A stretch of 64,000 nucleotides of DNA from Acidipila rosea (GCF_004339725.1 NZ_SMGK01000002.1:310001-374000); one strand, 5' to 3'; numbered from the stretch's first letter, positions 21,638 through 31,078 are shown. Notes: generated from the letters alone by a model not told the origin. Numbers and translations: made by a program.

Positions 21638-21649
21638 GCGTTTGATCTC

Positions 21650-22993
21650 CTACTTCACCCAGAATCGCCGGTAACGCTTCAATAACGAGTCCGGTCCGCT
21701 CACACTCATCCTGACCATGTTTCCTTCAAAATTGCGCTCGCGAAGCACTGCGCCTGCGCCAAGGGCGGCCAGCACCGCACCCTCAGCCTGCGGAACCAGA
21801 AAATCCTGACTGGAGATAGGATCCGCAACGAGCGCCTGGTCGATGCGGTCCAGCAGGAGTGTGACTCCGGCGCCGGTGCGCGCCGATACGGCGAGTGCCC
21901 CGGAGTTAGCCAGAGCGACCAATTCCTCGTCGTCGAGGAGGTCCGATTTATTCATGACCTCAATACGAGGTTTGGAGAGCACGCCGAGTTCACCGAGAAC
22001 CTTTTCCACCTCAGCCTTGTGATCTTCACCGACGGGGTCGGAGGCATCGCGCACGTGGACGAGCACCTCGGCGCGCTGGACCTCTTCGAGGGTCGCGCGG
22101 AAGGAGGTGACCAGGGTGTGCGGCAGGTTGCGGATGAAACCCACCGTGTCAGAAAGCAGAATCTTGCGCCGCGAGGGCAGCTGGATCGCTTTGAGCTTGG
22201 GATCGAGGGTGGCGAACATGCGCGAGGATTCAAGGACCCCGGCGCGCGTCAGCAGGTTAAAGAGCGTGCTCTTGCCCGCATTGGTATAGCCGACGAGAGC
22301 GACCGCAGGCACGGGCACTGATTCCCTGCGTTGGCGCTGCTGCGAGCGAACCCGGCGGACTCCCTCCAGCTCCTCTTTGAGATGAACCAGCCGCCGCTGG
22401 ATGCGGCGCCGGTCGGTCTCAAGCTGGGTTTCGCCGGGACCGCGGGTGCCGATGCCGCCGCCCAGCTGCGACATGGACGAACCTCTGCCAGTGAGCCGGG
22501 GCAGCATGTATTCAAGCTGGGCCAGCTCTACCTGCAGCTGGCCTTCTCGAGTGCGAGCGTGACGGGCAAAAATGTCGAGGATGAGCTGGGTGCGATCGAT
22601 GACCCGGCAAGGCACGGCTTCTTCTAGATTGCGGAGTTGCGTAGGGCTGAGGTCATGACTGAAGAGAACGACGGAGGCGTTGGTCGCTGCGGCTGCACCG
22701 GTCAGCTCCTCTACTTTGCCGCGTCCTATCAGGGTCGCGGGATCGGGCTGGAGGCGCCGCTGAATGATTTCGCCGACAATCTCGCCGCCGGCGCTCAGCA
22801 CAAGCTCGCGGAACTCTGCCAGCTCCACATCGAGGGCGGAAGAAGAGAGAGCCGGCGCAGCCGACGCTCCCTCCCCGCGCGCCGCCAGCGCTGTATCGCG
22901 AGCTGCCGCGGCGGACGTGGAGAGATGGCGCTTGCCGGTATGCATCTCAACGGCAACCAGCAGAACACGCTCTGGACTGCGTATTTCAGTCAC
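21650..22993 (-). CDS. hflX: Ribosome-associated GTPase HflX
   Basis: 447 residues from a GTG start. The N-terminal HflX domain ([42 protein letters not shown]) precedes the G domain with [18 protein letters not shown] (G1), [16 protein letters not shown] (G3) and MNKSDLL (G4). HflX binds 50S/70S ribosomes and splits them under stress. It follows hfq by 17 bases, the same order as in proteobacteria, so the two are probably co-transcribed. A 30-residue Ala/Ser-rich segment near residues 25-50 is an extension. Confidence 0.95.
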   Translation of the reverse strand: MTEIRSPERVLLVAVEMHTGKRHLSTSAAAARDTALAARGEGASAAPALSSSALDVELAEFRELVLSAGGEIVGEIIQRRLQPDPATLIGRGKVEELTGAAAATNASVVLFSHDLSPTQLRNLEEAVPCRVIDRTQLILDIFARHARTREGQLQVELAQLEYMLPRLTGRGSSMSQLGGGIGTRGPGETQLETDRRRIQRRLVHLKEELEGVRRVRSQQRQRRESVPVPAVALVGYTNAGKSTLFNLLTRAGVLESSRMFATLDPKLKAIQLPSRRKILLSDTVGFIRNLPHTLVTSFRATLEEVQRAEVLVHVRDASDPVGEDHKAEVEKVLGELGVLSKPRIEVMNKSDLLDDEELVALANSGALAVSARTGAGVTLLLDRIDQALVADPISSQDFLVPQAEGAVLAALGAGAVLRERNFEGNMVRMSVSGPDSLLKRYRRFWVK

Positions 22994-23010
22994 GTGGCAT
23001 CTGGCAGGAG

Positions 23011-23346
23011 CTAAGAGCGCACGTTTTCAGCGGGAGCCGGAGTCGACGGCGCGGCAGAACCGCTGGCGGCCGGTGTCGGCGCAGCTCCTGACGAGGCGTG
23101 GCCTGATGCGGGGCGATGTTCATTGTGCAAAACGACGGAGCGATTGCTGACGACCGTGGAGATTGCATGCTTGAAGATCAACTGCTCCTGGCTGTTGTTC
23201 TCAAGCAATACGGAGTACTTATCGAAGGAACGAATCTTCCCTGTCAGCTTGACGCCGCTTACCAGGTAGATCGTGATTGGGGTTTTATCCTTCCGGACGG
23301 TGTTGAGATACGTGTCCTGGATATTCTGTGCCGGCTTGCTGTCCAT
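23011..23346 (-). CDS. hfq: RNA chaperone Hfq
   Basis: 111 residues from the ATG at 23346, preceded by AGGAGA eight bases upstream. The Sm1 motif ([20 protein letters not shown]) and Sm2 ([10 protein letters not shown], with the KH pair that binds U-tails) are intact. After residue ~72 comes a tail rich in Ala, Pro and Ser that is probably disordered and unlike the E. coli tail. Hfq forms hexamers that pair small RNAs with messages. It is the first gene of the hfq-hflX unit. Confidence 0.96.
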   Translation of the reverse strand: MDSKPAQNIQDTYLNTVRKDKTPITIYLVSGVKLTGKIRSFDKYSVLLENNSQEQLIFKHAISTVVSNRSVVLHNEHRPASGHASSGAAPTPAASGSAAPSTPAPAENVRS

Positions 23347-23446
23347 AGTGCCGATCTCCTGCGTCGCGTTCCCATTGGGGGAGCGATAGGTTGAATTTTT
23401 TCGTTTAAAAATATCTAGTGCGAACGCCGCACTGAAAGTTTCTATC

Positions 23447-23475
23447 ACAATACGAGGTTGAAGTTAATTTATCAA
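23447..23475 (-). promoter_or_regulatory. Possible hfq promoter
   Basis: On the minus strand TTGATA (23475-23470) and TATTGT (23452-23447) are 17 bases apart, about 95 bases before the hfq ATG. The match is moderate, and the leader would be long and AT-rich. Confidence 0.4.
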
Positions 23476-23551
23476 CGATCAACACATCCTTCAGTTTTGA
23501 TCTCTTCGTGTTCCAGCGATCTTAGATGCAAACTTTACGGTGAGTGCTGCT

Positions 23552-24694
23552 CTATTTTTTTGAGCGGTGTCTGCGATTGTGATGTCGCGAATGAACAACT
23601 CGAGAGGGCGCGGGAGACTTAACGGCAGCGGGTGCGTTCGTGCCCGGGGGTAATACCTTCCTAATCAGACCGCCTTCCATGCGATAGGTCAGGGTTACGG
23701 TACGGGCAGGGTGCTCTTCCCCGTCAGGGGAGAGTGCGACGGAGTCTCCGTCAGCCACCTTAAAGGAAAAGACAGGCTCGGAGCCGAGTTTGTCAAACGT
23801 CTGCGTTCCGACCGTAACGGGCAGGTAGCCCTCAAGATTGCGCTGGCGATAAGCGGTCTCATAACGATGCTTTTTGGTGTTCCAGGTGAAGACGCGGACC
23901 TGATCGAAGTCGTAAGGCAGGCCGTCCTTGTAGGGACTGATGACGGCTACATACTCCGGAGCCTGCTTATCAGGAAAGCTGGATTCCGGATCATAGACCC
24001 TGGCCAGAACGTAGGCGCCGACGATTCTCTGCCCTTCCGCGTAACCGGCAATTTCATCAGGCACATCTACATCCATGCGGCGGGAAAGCATCCAGCCCAC
24101 GCGGCCCTGGCTGTCCCGCACGAGCCACCAGTCTTCAAGAACAGGCGGAGGTGGAGCCGCGGGGACGTTGTGGTCTGACGGAAGTTTTCTGGTTCTCGAT
24201 AATGGCAGAGCCTGAGGCGGGATTTCCTTCGGGACCGATGCACGGACGAGCAGCTGAAGCTTATCTGCCTCCGGCAGCAGATAGAACCGCTCGGTGTGAC
24301 GGCCCGGCTTGTCGTGCAAGTAGAGATCGTCGCGCAGAACCGCTGTGGCAACGACAGGATCGTGCGCATGCTGCTGCTGGAGCTGGACAAACTGTTCGTA
24401 GACAGGCTGCTCGATGATGGCGTGCTGCTCAAGCCAGCCTACGGCGCCCTTTGCGGTCTTGACCTTGAGAAAACGGCGTCCGTGCTCGACAACCTCGAGA
24501 CGCTCGCCATTCGTGACTTCAGCCACCTTGTTTGAGACGGCGGCTACGCGGTCGCGAAGGAAGGTGTCTTTAGAAACAACATAGACATACTGCACCGCCG
24601 GATGAGGGCGGAGGCGGTTGCATCCTGCTAACCAGACAAAAGAAGTAAGCGCTACAGTGGCGCAGAGAAAACGAAACGATCGATTTGCTGTCAT
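23552..24694 (-). CDS. SH3-like domain lipoprotein
   Basis: The start is the ATG at 24694; this gives a lipoprotein signal (hydrophobic core, VWLAGC at residues 20-25). A further 10 residues from 24724 would weaken it. After the acylated Cys come two bacterial SH3-like modules: one at about 40-95 (NGERLEVVEHGRRFLKVKTAKGAVGWLEQH) and a second with WWLVRDSQGRVGWMLSRRMD near 190. The rest is an unassigned beta-rich domain ending in a basic Arg/His/Lys tail. SH3b modules usually bind wall or peptides. It is divergent from the PP2C gene. Confidence 0.82.
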   Translation of the reverse strand: MTANRSFRFLCATVALTSFVWLAGCNRLRPHPAVQYVYVVSKDTFLRDRVAAVSNKVAEVTNGERLEVVEHGRRFLKVKTAKGAVGWLEQHAIIEQPVYEQFVQLQQQHAHDPVVATAVLRDDLYLHDKPGRHTERFYLLPEADKLQLLVRASVPKEIPPQALPLSRTRKLPSDHNVPAAPPPPVLEDWWLVRDSQGRVGWMLSRRMDVDVPDEIAGYAEGQRIVGAYVLARVYDPESSFPDKQAPEYVAVISPYKDGLPYDFDQVRVFTWNTKKHRYETAYRQRNLEGYLPVTVGTQTFDKLGSEPVFSFKVADGDSVALSPDGEEHPARTVTLTYRMEGGLIRKVLPPGTNAPAAVKSPAPSRVVHSRHHNRRHRSKK

Positions 24695-24867
24695 AGACGG
24701 TGCAACAGTGTGTTCTAGTGCCATTAGACAATGAATCGCATGAGGAAGATTCCGCAGACTCCGATTTTTCCTTTCATTGGTACCGAGACGGTAAGAGGCG
24801 GAATATTTTCCGCGGGTTCTGGCGGTATGCGTGTATCTTGGTCTGCGTGATGGGCAGGCAGTTGTCG

Positions 24868-25605
24868 ATGCAAAGCGAACAGATGATTGAGGCCGCGGCT
24901 CTGTCGGATCGCGGTTGCGTTCGCAGCATCAATGAAGACTTCTACGAGTGCTGTTGCGAGAGGGGCCTCTTTGTCGTGTGCGATGGCATGGGAGGCGCCG
25001 CAGGCGGAGAGATTGCAAGCCGCAGAGCTGCGGAGGCAGTGCGCGAACGACTCTGCAATGGCGATGCCGCTCCCTCAGCTCGAAGGCTCGAAGCGGCGAT
25101 CTGCGCCGCAAACCGCGCCCTCTACGAGATGGCGGAGCGCGAACCGGCGCTGCACGGGATGGGAACAACGCTGGTGGCCCTGCTGACCACGGGGCGCAAG
25201 GCATGGATCGCAAACGTGGGAGACAGCCGCTGCTACCTGCTGCGCGGTGGATGCCTCACGCTGCTGACCAAGGACCACTCGCTCGTGGCCGAGCAGGTAC
25301 GCCTGGGACAGTTGACCGCACAGGAAGCGAATGGCTCGCCGCTGCGCAACGTTATCACGCGCGCCGTGGGGATCGATCGCACGGTCGCCTCCGAGATCTC
25401 GCCCTTTGAAGCCGAGCCGGGCGACCTGCTGATGCTCTGCACCGACGGGCTTACACGGGAAGTGCCCGACGACACCCTCGCGCAACTGTTGAGGAACGGC
25501 GACGACCTCGAACATACCTGCGAGACACTGATCATGGCGGCGAAGGCGGCAGGCGGACATGACAACATTACCTGCCTGCTGGTGCGCTACCCGGCCCAAG
25601 ACTGA
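24868..25605 (+). CDS. PP2C-type protein serine/threonine phosphatase
   Basis: 245 residues from the ATG at 24868 (24850 is an alternative; a frame open from 24700 is too long). The metal-binding PP2C motifs are in order: LSDRGCVRSINEDFY, VVCDGMGGAAGGEIAS, NVGDSRCYLLRGG, LLMLCTDGLTREV and GGHDNITCLLVRY. The size and lack of extra domains match Stp/PrpC phosphatases that oppose Hanks-type kinases. No such kinase is in the window. It is followed by the dehydrogenase gene after 37 bases. Confidence 0.93.
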   Translation: MQSEQMIEAAALSDRGCVRSINEDFYECCCERGLFVVCDGMGGAAGGEIASRRAAEAVRERLCNGDAAPSARRLEAAICAANRALYEMAEREPALHGMGTTLVALLTTGRKAWIANVGDSRCYLLRGGCLTLLTKDHSLVAEQVRLGQLTAQEANGSPLRNVITRAVGIDRTVASEISPFEAEPGDLLMLCTDGLTREVPDDTLAQLLRNGDDLEHTCETLIMAAKAAGGHDNITCLLVRYPAQD

Positions 25606-25642
25606 TAGACTCACCTGTTTGTTCAGGAAGGGATAGGCAGGC

Positions 25643-26500
25643 ATGGAAGAGATACGCAGGGTTGGCGTCCTCGGCGCTGGAACGATGGGCAATGGCATCG
25701 CACACGTCTTCGCGCGGAATGGCTTCGAGGTGGTTCTTTGTGAGGTTGAGCAGCGCTCTCTCGATCGCGGGCTGGAGACTATTCGCAAGAATCTCGACCG
25801 AGAAGTCGCAAAGGGAAAACTGGCGGGAAGCGAGGCAGCCGCTGCGCTCAAGCGCATTGAAGGAACTCTCGACCGGACGGCGCTTGGCGATTGCCAGTTC
25901 GCTATCGAGGCCGCCACGGAAAAGTTTGAAGTAAAGCGTGAGCTTTTCAAGGAACTGGATCGCACTTTGCCCGCAGAAGCCGTCCTGGCTTCGAACACTT
26001 CTTCCATCTCGATCACCAGGCTTGCAGCGCAGACGCAGCGGCCGGGGCAGGTGGTTGGCATGCACTTCTTCAATCCAGTGCCGGTGATGAAGCTGGTGGA
26101 GGTGATTCGCGGGCTGGCGACGACGCAGGCAAGCTTTGACACTGTTAAAGGGCTCGCGGAAAAACTGGGTAAAACGCCGGTTGAGGTAAACGATGCAGCG
26201 GGATTTGTCTCGAACCGGGTGTTGATGCCCCTGCTCAACGAGGCGATGTTTGCGGTGATGGAAGGCGTGGCTACTGCTGAAGCGGTGGATGAAGTTTTCA
26301 AACTGGGAATGGCGCACCCGATGGGGCCGCTGACGCTGGCCGACTTTATCGGACTGGATGTGTGCCTGGACATCATGCGGGTGCTGGAGGAAGGCATCGG
26401 CGATCCGAAGTACCGGCCGTGTCCGCTGCTGATTCGCATGGTCGACGCGGGATGGCTGGGGCGCAAGAGCGGCCGCGGATTCTACCAGTACGGCAGTTGA
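25643..26500 (+). CDS. hbd: 3-hydroxybutyryl-CoA dehydrogenase
   Basis: 285 residues. The NAD fold begins VGVLGAGTMGNGIAHVFARNG; the catalytic Ser/His region is SNTSSISITRLA and GMHFFNPVPVMKLVEVI, and the C-terminal domain has GFVSNRVLMPLLNEA and GRGFYQYG. The full length and motifs match short-chain 3-hydroxyacyl-CoA dehydrogenases, which interconvert acetoacetyl-CoA and 3-hydroxybutyryl-CoA in fatty-acid or butyrate metabolism. No thiolase or crotonase gene is near. Confidence 0.93.
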   Translation: MEEIRRVGVLGAGTMGNGIAHVFARNGFEVVLCEVEQRSLDRGLETIRKNLDREVAKGKLAGSEAAAALKRIEGTLDRTALGDCQFAIEAATEKFEVKRELFKELDRTLPAEAVLASNTSSISITRLAAQTQRPGQVVGMHFFNPVPVMKLVEVIRGLATTQASFDTVKGLAEKLGKTPVEVNDAAGFVSNRVLMPLLNEAMFAVMEGVATAEAVDEVFKLGMAHPMGPLTLADFIGLDVCLDIMRVLEEGIGDPKYRPCPLLIRMVDAGWLGRKSGRGFYQYGS

Positions 26501-26568
26501 CGGCGATGGTTCAGCGTTCGCGATAATTCGCGTTCAAGAACGCTGCAAGCGGGCGTATTCTGAAAGAT

Positions 26569-27504
26569 ATGGTTCGGATGACAGTGCTCGCCAGTGGATC
26601 CAAGGGAAACAGCACAGTTGTCTCTTCGAGCCGCACGCGCATCCTTGTAGATGCCGGGCTTTCGTGCCGTGAACTCTTCAAGCGCATGGCCGCAGCCGGC
26701 GAGGACCCGCGGACGCTGGACGCCATCCTTATCACGCACGAGCATCAGGATCACGTGCAGGGGCTTTCTGTAACGGCCCGCAAGCTGGGTATCCCCGTCT
26801 ACTTCACAGACGCAACCCATCGCGCGTGGATGCGCTGGATGACCCCGCGCAAGCGGATGACCTACGCCGACTGGCTGGAGCAGAGAAAAGCTGCGCAGGC
26901 AGAGGCGGAGGGCTATCGCGAGGAAGAACTGGCGGAGTGCGCCCGCGAAGAAGAGGAGCTGAAGGCTGTCTCCCCCAGCAGCAAGGAGAGCGACCCGTGC
27001 GCGCTGCCTGGGGTGGAGTACTTCCGTTCGGGCAGCGATTTTGTGATTGGCGATATCGCGGTCAAGCCCTTCACGATTCCGCATGATGCCGCCGATCCGG
27101 TAGGTTTTGTGTTCGAAACTGAGGGAGTTCGCATCGGCGTGGCCACCGATCTGGGCTATATGCCGTCTAATGTAAGTATGCAGCTGCGTGGGTGCGATGT
27201 GCTGATGCTCGAATCGAACCACGACCTCGAGATGTTGCGGGATGGGCCGTATCCATGGTCGGTGAAGCAGCGGGTTCTGTCGCGAGTGGGGCACCTCTCG
27301 AACGATGCTGCAGCGGAGTTTCTGGAAAAGAACTATGATGGCGGCGCAGCATACGTAGTGCTGGCACACATTTCAGAAAGCAACAATATGCCGGAGCTGG
27401 CACGGGTGGCAGCGGAGAGAGCACTACGGGAGCGGATGAGCCTGCTGGCGAACAAGTTGCTGCTGGCGGTTCAGCATGAACCTCTTGAATCTATCTCGCT
27501 GTAG
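26569..27504 (+). CDS. Metallo-beta-lactamase fold hydrolase (YycJ/WalJ type)
   Basis: 311 residues. TVLASGSKGNSTVV, the metal motif THEHQDHVQG, and the downstream histidines in FTIPHDAADPVG and ESNHDLEML place it with the YycJ group of MBL-fold proteins, which are putative nucleases linked to the wall or to DNA repair. Compared with the short family members it has a charged insert of about 55 residues (about 100-145, rich in Glu, Ala and Arg) before the conserved PGVEYF. The ATG at 26569 follows a weak ribosome site. Confidence 0.87.
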   Translation: MVRMTVLASGSKGNSTVVSSSRTRILVDAGLSCRELFKRMAAAGEDPRTLDAILITHEHQDHVQGLSVTARKLGIPVYFTDATHRAWMRWMTPRKRMTYADWLEQRKAAQAEAEGYREEELAECAREEEELKAVSPSSKESDPCALPGVEYFRSGSDFVIGDIAVKPFTIPHDAADPVGFVFETEGVRIGVATDLGYMPSNVSMQLRGCDVLMLESNHDLEMLRDGPYPWSVKQRVLSRVGHLSNDAAAEFLEKNYDGGAAYVVLAHISESNNMPELARVAAERALRERMSLLANKLLLAVQHEPLESISL

Positions 27505-27631
27505 TCAGATAAGTTATACTTATGTAACACGTTCCGATCATTGAAGAGTAGCTGAGGGCGTAAGGCTGAAGCGAGTTCATACGGGTTACGACAATTTTGA
27601 ATCCAGCGCACCCGGGGAGCGGTCAAATCAA

Positions 27632-28093
27632 ATGAATATGTGCACAGACCAGGTTATAGGGGACATACTTTCGAGTTGGCGATATGACATCTCGAGCATT
27701 TCGCCCGAGATGAGGACGGACTATGAGGAGCATCTCTCCTCGTGTGCGCATTGCCGCGGCTGGCAGCGCATTCACCGCATGGTGGACGTGACGCTGATCG
27801 GGCTGACGACACTTTCAACCCTTGTCTTTCTGCTGGCGCTGGCGGTGCTGCATCGCGAGCCGGTCAGGAACTGGGCGCTCATCGATTTCCATCTCCATCA
27901 GGTTTCGGTAATTCTGACGATCCAGGCGGCTGCCGTGGTGGGGCTGATGGTTTCCCTGGTTGCGTGGGTGTTGGTGGCGATCATGACTCCGGCGCCGGTT
28001 TATCTGACTGGTGTGGCGATGGCGCAGGCACGCGTATTGCAGGGCCGGCTCCCTGAGGAGCTGCGGGATCGCTTCCCGCGCAATGCGGCTTGA
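27632..28093 (+). CDS. Membrane protein with an HxxxCxxC zinc-finger motif
   Basis: 153 residues. EEHLSSCAHC at about 33-42 has the HxxxCxxC pattern of zinc-dependent anti-sigma domains. Two hydrophobic helices follow (LIGLTTLSTLVFLLALAVL and IQAAAVVGLMVSLVAWVLVAI). No sigma factor gene is adjacent, so an anti-sigma role is only a possibility. The gene is read alone, with a strong terminator about 50 bases downstream. Confidence 0.7.
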   Translation: MNMCTDQVIGDILSSWRYDISSISPEMRTDYEEHLSSCAHCRGWQRIHRMVDVTLIGLTTLSTLVFLLALAVLHREPVRNWALIDFHLHQVSVILTIQAAAVVGLMVSLVAWVLVAIMTPAPVYLTGVAMAQARVLQGRLPEELRDRFPRNAA

Positions 28094-28140
28094 TGCACTG
28101 CAAATAGGTGCTTTTCCGATAATTGAAGTAGCAAGGAAAG

Positions 28141-28176
28141 CGGCAGGGCCTACGGGCTTCTGCCGTTTTTCTTTTT
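28141..28176 (+). terminator. Intrinsic terminator after the zinc-finger membrane protein gene
   Basis: CGGCAG (28141-28146) pairs with CTGCCG (28160-28165), with an inner GCC/GGC stem, and is followed by TTTTTCTTTTT on the plus strand. Confidence 0.9.
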
Positions 28177-28203
28177 GCGCTGATTTCTCACGGAGAAGCA
28201 TGG

Positions 28204-28668
28204 ATGACGGATTCATTTCGCGAACAATTTCTGATGAAGGCTGCGGCTGCGGCTGCGCAGGCAGGCCATCTCTTTCCCCAGTACGCCGCATGTGAAGCGG
28301 CACTCGAGTCCGCGTGGGGTGTCTCCCGGCTGGCGGTTGAGGCCAACAATCTCTTCGGGCAGAAGCAATCTCACCCGCCGCTGGCCGGGACCGCGACGCT
28401 GAGCCTGCCCACGCGGGAATTCCTGCGTGGCGCGTGGGTGACTGTGGAGGCAAACTGGGCGAAATTCGAGGACTGGAGTGCGTGCTTCTCTGCGCGGATG
28501 ACGCTGCTGCGGGCCCTCAGCCGGAGCTATCCGCACTATGCGGCAGCTCTGAAGGCGCAGAGTGGGGAGCAGTTTGTGACGGAAGTATCAGAGACGTGGT
28601 CGACCGATCCGGATCGCGCCGGAAAGGTACTGGAGGTTTTCGATGCTCACAAGGAAGTACTTGTGTGA
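28204..28668 (+). CDS. Glucosaminidase-domain peptidoglycan hydrolase without signal peptide
   Basis: 154 residues consisting of one FlgJ/LytB-like glucosaminidase domain: AACEAALESAWGVSRLAVEANNLFG contains the expected catalytic Glu (ALESAWG), followed by FEDWSACFSARM and YPHYAAAL. GGAGAAG lies five bases before the ATG at 28204. There is no signal peptide or membrane segment, so the enzyme either acts after lysis, is exported by another route, or works on internalised fragments. Its 3' end overlaps the 3' end of ribF by 22 bases on the opposite strand. Confidence 0.87.
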   Translation: MTDSFREQFLMKAAAAAAQAGHLFPQYAACEAALESAWGVSRLAVEANNLFGQKQSHPPLAGTATLSLPTREFLRGAWVTVEANWAKFEDWSACFSARMTLLRALSRSYPHYAAALKAQSGEQFVTEVSETWSTDPDRAGKVLEVFDAHKEVLV

Positions 28669-29642
28669 AGAGCGGCGGCGGCAGTGCTGCCTGCCCGGTT
28701 TTCAATGGCTCGCAGGCGAGCGAAGTATTTGCGAGCAAACTGTACGTCGCGCATGATCTGTTCACGGAGCGCGGCGGGTGAATCGAAGCGGCGCTCTGCG
28801 CGAATGCGGCGCAGAAAAGTCAGCTCAATCGGCGTCTCAGAGGTGAGCTCGATGGGGTGGAAGTCCAGCAGGTGCGATTCGACCGCAAAGGAATCTTCGC
28901 CGAAGGTGGGCCGGTTGCCTGAGTTCGTAACAGCGTCGAAGCACTCCCCGCCCACAAGAATGCGCGTGATGTAGACACCGTGGCCCGGCAGCAGCTCGCT
29001 GTAAGGAGCCAGATTGATGGTCGGAACGGTGAGCTGCGAGCCAATGCCACGCCCGGAAGCGGGCGTCGAGCGGATGAAGAACGGCCTCCCAAGGAGCGCG
29101 CGAGCCGCCGTCATATCGCCAGCGGCGATGCGCTCGCGCACCTGACTGCTGGAAGCAGCGAGGCCGCGGACGGACAGAACAGGATGGGCGAGGACCTTGA
29201 AGCCGAGTTGATCGCCGAGCACGGTGAGCTCGGGCACTCCGGCCTTTGCCTGGAAGCCGAAACGGAAGTTATCGCCCTCGTGAACTTCGGTCGCGCCGAT
29301 GCCCTGCGCCAGAATCTTCTCCGCGAAGTCCTGCGCGGAGAGGCGTGCAAAGTCGCTCGTGAAGGGCAGCACGAGGGTGGCATCGAGGCCGGTCGCAGCA
29401 AGAAGCTGGAGGCGAACGGGGAGTGGCGTGATGAGACGCGGCGCGTGCTCCGGGCGCAGGACACGCACGGGATGAGGATCGAAGATAACGGCGATGGACT
29501 GCGCGTGCTGCTCGCGGGCGCGGGCAATGACCCGGCCAATGATCGCCTGATGTCCGCGATGAACCCCATCAAAGTTGCCGATGGCGGCGATGCTGGGACC
29601 GAATCCCTGCGGTACTTCTTCAAGAGAGCGATAGACGCGCAT
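28647..29642 (-). CDS. ribF: Bifunctional riboflavin kinase/FAD synthetase
   Basis: 331 residues. The N-terminal nucleotidyl-transferase domain has AIGNFDGVHRGHQAII and the C-terminal riboflavin kinase domain has GRGIGSQLTVPTINL, GVYITRIL and SGNRPTFG. It converts riboflavin to FMN and FMN to FAD. The order with the PhnP-like gene upstream (5 bases, stop 29648) suggests an operon DUF1844-PhnP-like-ribF on the minus strand. Confidence 0.95.
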   Translation of the reverse strand: MRVYRSLEEVPQGFGPSIAAIGNFDGVHRGHQAIIGRVIARAREQHAQSIAVIFDPHPVRVLRPEHAPRLITPLPVRLQLLAATGLDATLVLPFTSDFARLSAQDFAEKILAQGIGATEVHEGDNFRFGFQAKAGVPELTVLGDQLGFKVLAHPVLSVRGLAASSSQVRERIAAGDMTAARALLGRPFFIRSTPASGRGIGSQLTVPTINLAPYSELLPGHGVYITRILVGGECFDAVTNSGNRPTFGEDSFAVESHLLDFHPIELTSETPIELTFLRRIRAERRFDSPAALREQIMRDVQFARKYFARLRAIENRAGSTAAAALHTSTSL

Positions 29643-29647
29643 AGACC

Positions 29648-30424
29648 TCAGAGCTCGAACGGGATACGGAGGCCGTCATAGGCCAGGCGCATGTTAGGAG
29701 GCAGTTCCCTGTTGGTCTCCTCGTGAGGAAGGTCGTGGGACATGTGCGTGAACCAGGCCTGCCTGGCGCCGATCTTTTCAGCCCAGGCCAGAGCCTCCGG
29801 AAGATTTGCGTGGCTGGGGTGCGGCTCCTTGCGCAGAGCGTCGAGAATGACAATTTCAACGCCGGAGAGCAGGGCGATGCTCTCATCGGAGATGCTGCTC
29901 ATGTCAGTCAGGTAGGCTGCCGAGCCGAAGCGGAAGCCAGCAATTTCGATCCTGCCATGCTGCACCGGGATGCGCTGGAAGCTGGCTCCTGCGATGATCG
30001 CCTCTTCTGTGCCTTCTATCCTGTGAAGCTCCACGCGAGCCTTGTTGGGATAAGGCGAGTCAGGCGAGAAGGTGTAGTCAAAGACGCGCTCGAGAACCTC
30101 TCCCGTCTTGTTATCCGCATACAGCGGAATCTTGTCAGGGCGGCCGAAGCTCAACGGACGCAGATCGTCAAGGCCGAGAATGTGGTCGGCGTGGGCGTGC
30201 GTGTAGAACACTGCGTCGATGTGGCGGATTCGCTCGCGCAACACCTGTACGCGGAAATCGGGGCCGGTATCGATGAGCACGCAGTGATCGGGCCACTGGA
30301 TGGCAATCGAGGGGCGCAGCCGTGCATCGCGCGGGTCCGGCGAGGTGCAGACGCGGCAATCACAGCCGAGCGTGGGCACCCCCATCGAGGTGCCGCTGCC
30401 GAGGATGACAATCTCTGCCTGCAT
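29648..30424 (-). CDS. MBL-fold hydrolase, PhnP-like
   Basis: 258 residues. GSGTSMGVPTLGCDCRVC is the PhnP/cyclic-phosphodiesterase-like opening with a Cys cluster that may bind an extra zinc, and THAHADHILGLDD holds the HxHxDH metal motif; a further GSAAYLTDMS strand follows. Family members cleave cyclic or linear phosphodiesters. It lies between the DUF1844 gene (6 bases) and ribF (5 bases), so the three are likely one transcript. Confidence 0.88.
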   Translation of the reverse strand: MQAEIVILGSGTSMGVPTLGCDCRVCTSPDPRDARLRPSIAIQWPDHCVLIDTGPDFRVQVLRERIRHIDAVFYTHAHADHILGLDDLRPLSFGRPDKIPLYADNKTGEVLERVFDYTFSPDSPYPNKARVELHRIEGTEEAIIAGASFQRIPVQHGRIEIAGFRFGSAAYLTDMSSISDESIALLSGVEIVILDALRKEPHPSHANLPEALAWAEKIGARQAWFTHMSHDLPHEETNRELPPNMRLAYDGLRIPFEL

Positions 30425-30430
30425 CCGCTG

Positions 30431-31036
30431 CTACTTCACCGGAGGAGGCTGACGCTGGGCGGATTGCGCGATCGCGTTGGTAATCTCCAGGAACATCATC
30501 CGCAGCTCGAAGAGCGCTCCCTGCAGGAGTGTCTGCTCCTTGCTGGTGAGGTTCCCTTTTGTCTTTTCCTGCAGTACGGCAAGCATGTCAATGCTCTGGC
30601 GCGCGCCCATGATGTCGATGCGAGGCTTCTGGCCCGGTTCTGCGCCGGCACCAAGCGCCATGACAGCAGAGAGATAGATGGACTGGATGACGTGATCGAA
30701 GCTGACTACGCCCGGCGCAGCCATGCCGGGATTCGCAGCGCGAAGCATCGTATCGAGATCGCGCGACGATTGCTGATAGGCGGCGTGCTGTTCGGCGGAC
30801 TGCTCTTCGCTGGGGCCCTGATGCTCTTCGAGGTCGAACTCGGATTCTGATTCTGACTCAGGCTCGGCAACTGCAGGCGGAGCAGGCATCGAGACGACAT
30901 TGGAGGGCTTTTTCTCCTCGGGAGCAGCAATAACCTGCTGTTCAACGGGTTCGGAAGCAGACTCATCGCGAAGTTCCCCTTCAAGGGTGAACTTGCGGCG
31001 ATCAGTAACGGTGAAGGATGACGGCTTTTCGCTCAT
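30431..31036 (-). CDS. DUF1844 domain protein
   Basis: 201 residues. The first ~110 residues are low-complexity and acidic/proline rich (SESESEFDLEEHQGPSEE). The C-terminal ~90 residues match DUF1844: FDHVIQSIYLSAVMALGAG, then PRIDIMGARQSIDMLAVL and LFELRMMFLEITNA. DUF1844 proteins are small helical proteins found in acidobacteria, deltaproteobacteria and planctomycetes; their function is unknown. First gene of a three-gene minus-strand unit. Confidence 0.85.
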   Translation of the reverse strand: MSEKPSSFTVTDRRKFTLEGELRDESASEPVEQQVIAAPEEKKPSNVVSMPAPPAVAEPESESESEFDLEEHQGPSEEQSAEQHAAYQQSSRDLDTMLRAANPGMAAPGVVSFDHVIQSIYLSAVMALGAGAEPGQKPRIDIMGARQSIDMLAVLQEKTKGNLTSKEQTLLQGALFELRMMFLEITNAIAQSAQRQPPPVK

Positions 31037-31078
31037 AGTGGGTTTCCCGGAACATCTAAGTCTAATGCAGAAACGGTG

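Noticed and set aside
21540..21640. SRP (4.5S) RNA gene
   Set aside because: The region has TCCGG near a hairpin, but lacks the conserved GGAA-tetraloop and GCAGCC core of SRP RNA and folds as two hairpins.
28204..28668. Remnant of a prophage around the glucosaminidase
   Set aside because: No integrase, holin, capsid or tail genes nearby, and flanking genes are core genes.
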